From the NCBI GenBank assembly GCA_964011275.1, contig CAXGOB010000069.1, forward strand, positions 1-25,761: a DNA stretch of 25,761 bases. Reading direction: 5' to 3'. The position numbers and the translations under genes were made by a program. Below are positions 25,731 through 25,761 of the stretch, piece by piece; the stretch's first letter is position 1, and each line of letters opens with the position of its first letter. Below the pieces are notes generated by a model, which saw only the letters and a program-made list of their open reading frames with translations, did no database searches and was not told the DNA's origin. The DNA comes from UBA7328 sp002471345. GTDB lineage: Bacteria > Bacteroidota > Bacteroidia > Chitinophagales > Saprospiraceae.

Positions 25731-25761
25731 ACAGTTTAAAAATGAATTAAATTTAAACTGT
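25731..25761 (-). terminator. Perfect 10-bp inverted repeat at the window edge
   Basis: ACAGTTTAAA and TTTAAACTGT are separated by 11 bases. Read on the minus strand, the stem is followed by CTTATTTTTA, so it would serve as a terminator for a minus-strand gene beyond the window. A mobile-element end is the alternative; the edge cuts off the test. Confidence 0.45.

Noticed and set aside
1..25761. CRISPR arrays, insertion sequences, rRNA genes, integrase or phage genes
   Set aside because: No regularly spaced repeats, transposase or integrase motifs, or rRNA stretches were seen. The only repeated blocks are the GIY-YIG units and the 14-base tRNA-end repeat.

Overview
The window looks like chromosomal DNA of a Bacteroidota species. 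The evidence is AT-rich sequence, A-rich spacers instead of Shine-Dalgarno sites, type IX secretion (T9SS) C-terminal sorting domains, DUF4199- and DUF6090-type proteins, and a promoter of the TTG-N~20-TAnnTTTG kind before the only tRNA. A marine or soil Cytophagales/Saprospiria-like lineage is my guess, not something the sequence proves.

Layout. At 1-63 there may be the tail of a plus-strand gene. On the minus strand, 120-6676 holds a small lipoprotein with three Cys/His knuckles and a 1942-residue T9SS-exported beta-propeller/LamG/PKD protein. Next come divergent fatty-acid genes (acyl-CoA dehydrogenase and a TesB-type thioesterase) and a secreted NTF2-like protein. The stretch 9742-15542 is peptidase-rich: an M24B Xaa-Pro aminopeptidase and an M1 peptidase on the plus strand converge, with 2 bp between stops, on a membrane M28 peptidase and a beta-lactamase-like serine hydrolase on the minus strand. 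Two small membrane proteins follow. Then comes a T9SS secreted protein whose signal peptide is cut off by an in-frame TAG, and about 0.7 kb without a recognisable gene.

At 19282-22293 three closely spaced plus-strand genes form a likely operon ending in a good terminator: an R2-like ligand-binding oxidase (R2lox) with all metal ligands and the Val/Tyr cross-link pair, an unrecognised 525-residue multi-pass membrane protein with a coiled coil, and a DUF4199 protein.

The right end is a mosaic. A tRNA-His(GTG) with U-U mismatches in its stems is followed at once by two tandem copies of a 399-bp unit, each a conserved hairpin-rich leader plus a GIY-YIG gene. The second copy is cut off where it meets a fragment of a DUF6090 gene. 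An intact DUF6090 gene and a tail-fibre-like secreted protein follow. The last 14 bases of the tRNA recur exactly at 24266-24279, which suggests a small remnant island at the tRNA 3' end.

The strongest leads are the tRNA-His/GIY-YIG/DUF6090 mosaic, the R2lox operon with its unknown membrane partner, the broken secreted protein, and the triple-knuckle lipoprotein.
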